Positions 6,750 through 7,875 of a DNA stretch of 7,875 nt are shown here, piece after piece. The notes under the pieces were generated by a model. The model ran no database searches. It had not been told where the DNA came from and was given only the letters and a program-made list of their open reading frames with translations. This stretch comes from Planctomycetota bacterium (GTDB lineage: Bacteria > Planctomycetota > UBA11346), in assembly GCA_024641365.1 (NCBI GenBank), contig JAHEDF010000165.1, positions 1 through 7,875 of the forward strand. Reading direction: 5' to 3'. A program made the translations under genes and the position numbers. Position 1 is the first letter of the stretch, and the number at the start of each line of letters is the position of its first letter.

Positions 6750-7875
6750 ATGAGTAGTTCAGCCGAACCGGTGCTTGCCAGCGACCCGTTCGAATCCATT
6801 GCTGAATTGATTATTTACAACGGCTGGGCTAAACGAGCCAAGCTAGATGAAGCACGTGCCGAAATTGGACAACACAAAGGCGGTAGCACGTTATCCGATA
6901 TGCTCTCGCTGATACGAGTCTTAGGCGCAATACGCGTCATTACACCGGAACAAACCAATGAGCTTCAAAGCATCGTTCAGCAACAAAGCAATTTTACCCA
7001 ATATCAATTATTAAAACGTTTAGGCGCCGGTGGCATGGGAACTGTGTTCCTCGCTAAACATATCGAATCTGGCCGTTATTTAGCTATAAAAACCATGATG
7101 AATCGCTTGAGGGAAGACCCCGATTTTGTTGGACGTTTTCATCGAGAAAGCAAAGTGTTAACTGGACTGCACCACAACAATATTGCAGATATTTATGAAA
7201 GTGGCGATAGTGGAAATGCCTGTTACATGGCGATGGAATATGTTGAAGGCCCAAGTTTAGGATTGTTACTGAAAGAAAACAAGGCGCTTCCAGAAGATTA
7301 TGTGCTTAAAATTTGTAAACAGGTTGCAGATGGTTTAGCCTACGTTTACGAAAAATCTGAATTAGTTCATCGTGATATTAAACCTGAAAATATTCTCATT
7401 GCCCGTGACCCATCCATAAAAGATAAATTTCCAGCAAATGATGTCGCGAAATTAATTGACTTTGGTTTAGTTAAACCCGTTGACGACGACATGCATCTTA
7501 CACAAACGGGAATGACTATTGGTACGCCATTATACATGTCTCCAGAACAAATTCGGGGCGAAAAAATTGACTGTCGATCAGATATTTATGGCCTGGCGGC
7601 CACCATGTATCATTTATTGACTGGTGAAACACCATTTAGCGGCACCAGCCCTGGCGCTATTATGAGCGCCCATTTAACCCAGCCGGTTCCCGATCCAGGA
7701 TTGCGCGTACCAGGACTCAATACCAAAACGCGTGAATTAATAATGATGGGAATGGCGAAGAAAGCAGATGCTCGCTATCTTACTTTTCCTGCCTTAATTA
7801 AAGCGATAGAAAAAGCGCTGGCGGACTCTGTCGATAAATCTGGAAATTCACCAAAATTATTACGGAAACCTCTTG
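6750..7875 (+). CDS. Hanks-type serine/threonine protein kinase (partial, runs off the window)
   Basis: This open frame has 375 codons and no stop before the window ends, so the C-terminus is missing. The start ATG has AAGGA (6737-6741) 8 bases upstream. Residues about 85-345 form a complete eukaryotic-like kinase domain: P-loop GAGGMGTV (92-99), Lys114 in AIK for ATP, alpha-C Glu133, catalytic HRDIKPEN (Asp209, Lys211, Asn214), metal-binding DFG (237-239), GTPLYMSPEQ (Glu266) and SDIYGLAAT. It should transfer phosphate from ATP to Ser or Thr. Because it has Arg before the catalytic Asp (RD type), it is likely activated by phosphorylation in the loop 240-262, which holds several Thr. Residues 1-84 are an extra helical domain (LDEARAEIG, ITPEQTNELQSIVQQ) recalling the small N-terminal domains of GspE/MshE-type ATPases that PVC kinases often carry. 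Whether a membrane segment or sensor domain follows cannot be seen. It lies divergent from rpoN. Its substrate is unknown. Confidence 0.93.
   Translation, partial: MSSSAEPVLASDPFESIAELIIYNGWAKRAKLDEARAEIGQHKGGSTLSDMLSLIRVLGAIRVITPEQTNELQSIVQQQSNFTQYQLLKRLGAGGMGTVFLAKHIESGRYLAIKTMMNRLREDPDFVGRFHRESKVLTGLHHNNIADIYESGDSGNACYMAMEYVEGPSLGLLLKENKALPEDYVLKICKQVADGLAYVYEKSELVHRDIKPENILIARDPSIKDKFPANDVAKLIDFGLVKPVDDDMHLTQTGMTIGTPLYMSPEQIRGEKIDCRSDIYGLAATMYHLLTGETPFSGTSPGAIMSAHLTQPVPDPGLRVPGLNTKTRELIMMGMAKKADARYLTFPALIKAIEKALADSVDKSGNSPKLLRKPL

Overview
The window looks like an ordinary chromosomal stretch from a bacterium of the Planctomycetes-Verrucomicrobia-Chlamydiae (PVC) group, most likely a planctomycete or close relative. 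This is inference from three protein types read by eye, not from a database search: a ParE/ParC pair of the Bacteroidetes/PVC kind, a sigma-54 whose N-terminus resembles planctomycete RpoN, and a Hanks-type Ser/Thr kinase, a family that is abundant in these phyla. Base composition is moderate, and no insertion sequence, tRNA, rRNA or CRISPR array was seen.

Layout. 1-420 is non-coding or unassignable, with an AT-rich patch and small inverted repeats, leading into a two-gene topoisomerase IV operon on the + strand: parE (421-2256) and, 14 bp later, parC (2271-4208). A strong hairpin at 4231-4260 probably ends this transcript. From the other side a two-gene unit runs on the - strand: rpoN (6502-5066) followed after 6 bp by an unrecognised exported proline-rich protein (5059-4316). 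The two operons converge at 4209-4315. Upstream of rpoN a 247-bp divergent region (6503-6749) holds a perfect 7-3-7 inverted repeat, GC-rich alternative hairpins in the rpoN leader and weak promoter-like boxes. It is followed by a + strand Ser/Thr kinase gene (6750 onward) that runs off the window edge.

How the genes work together. ParE and ParC would form the heterotetramer that decatenates and relaxes DNA. RpoN is the sigma factor that needs AAA+ activators. The kinase is divergent from rpoN, so the two may share regulatory DNA; a functional link, for example phosphorylation of the serine-rich linker in RpoN, is only a hypothesis. No clearly new multi-gene system is visible. The best leads are the orphan exported protein behind rpoN, the fused N-terminal domain of the kinase, and the divergent regulatory region.
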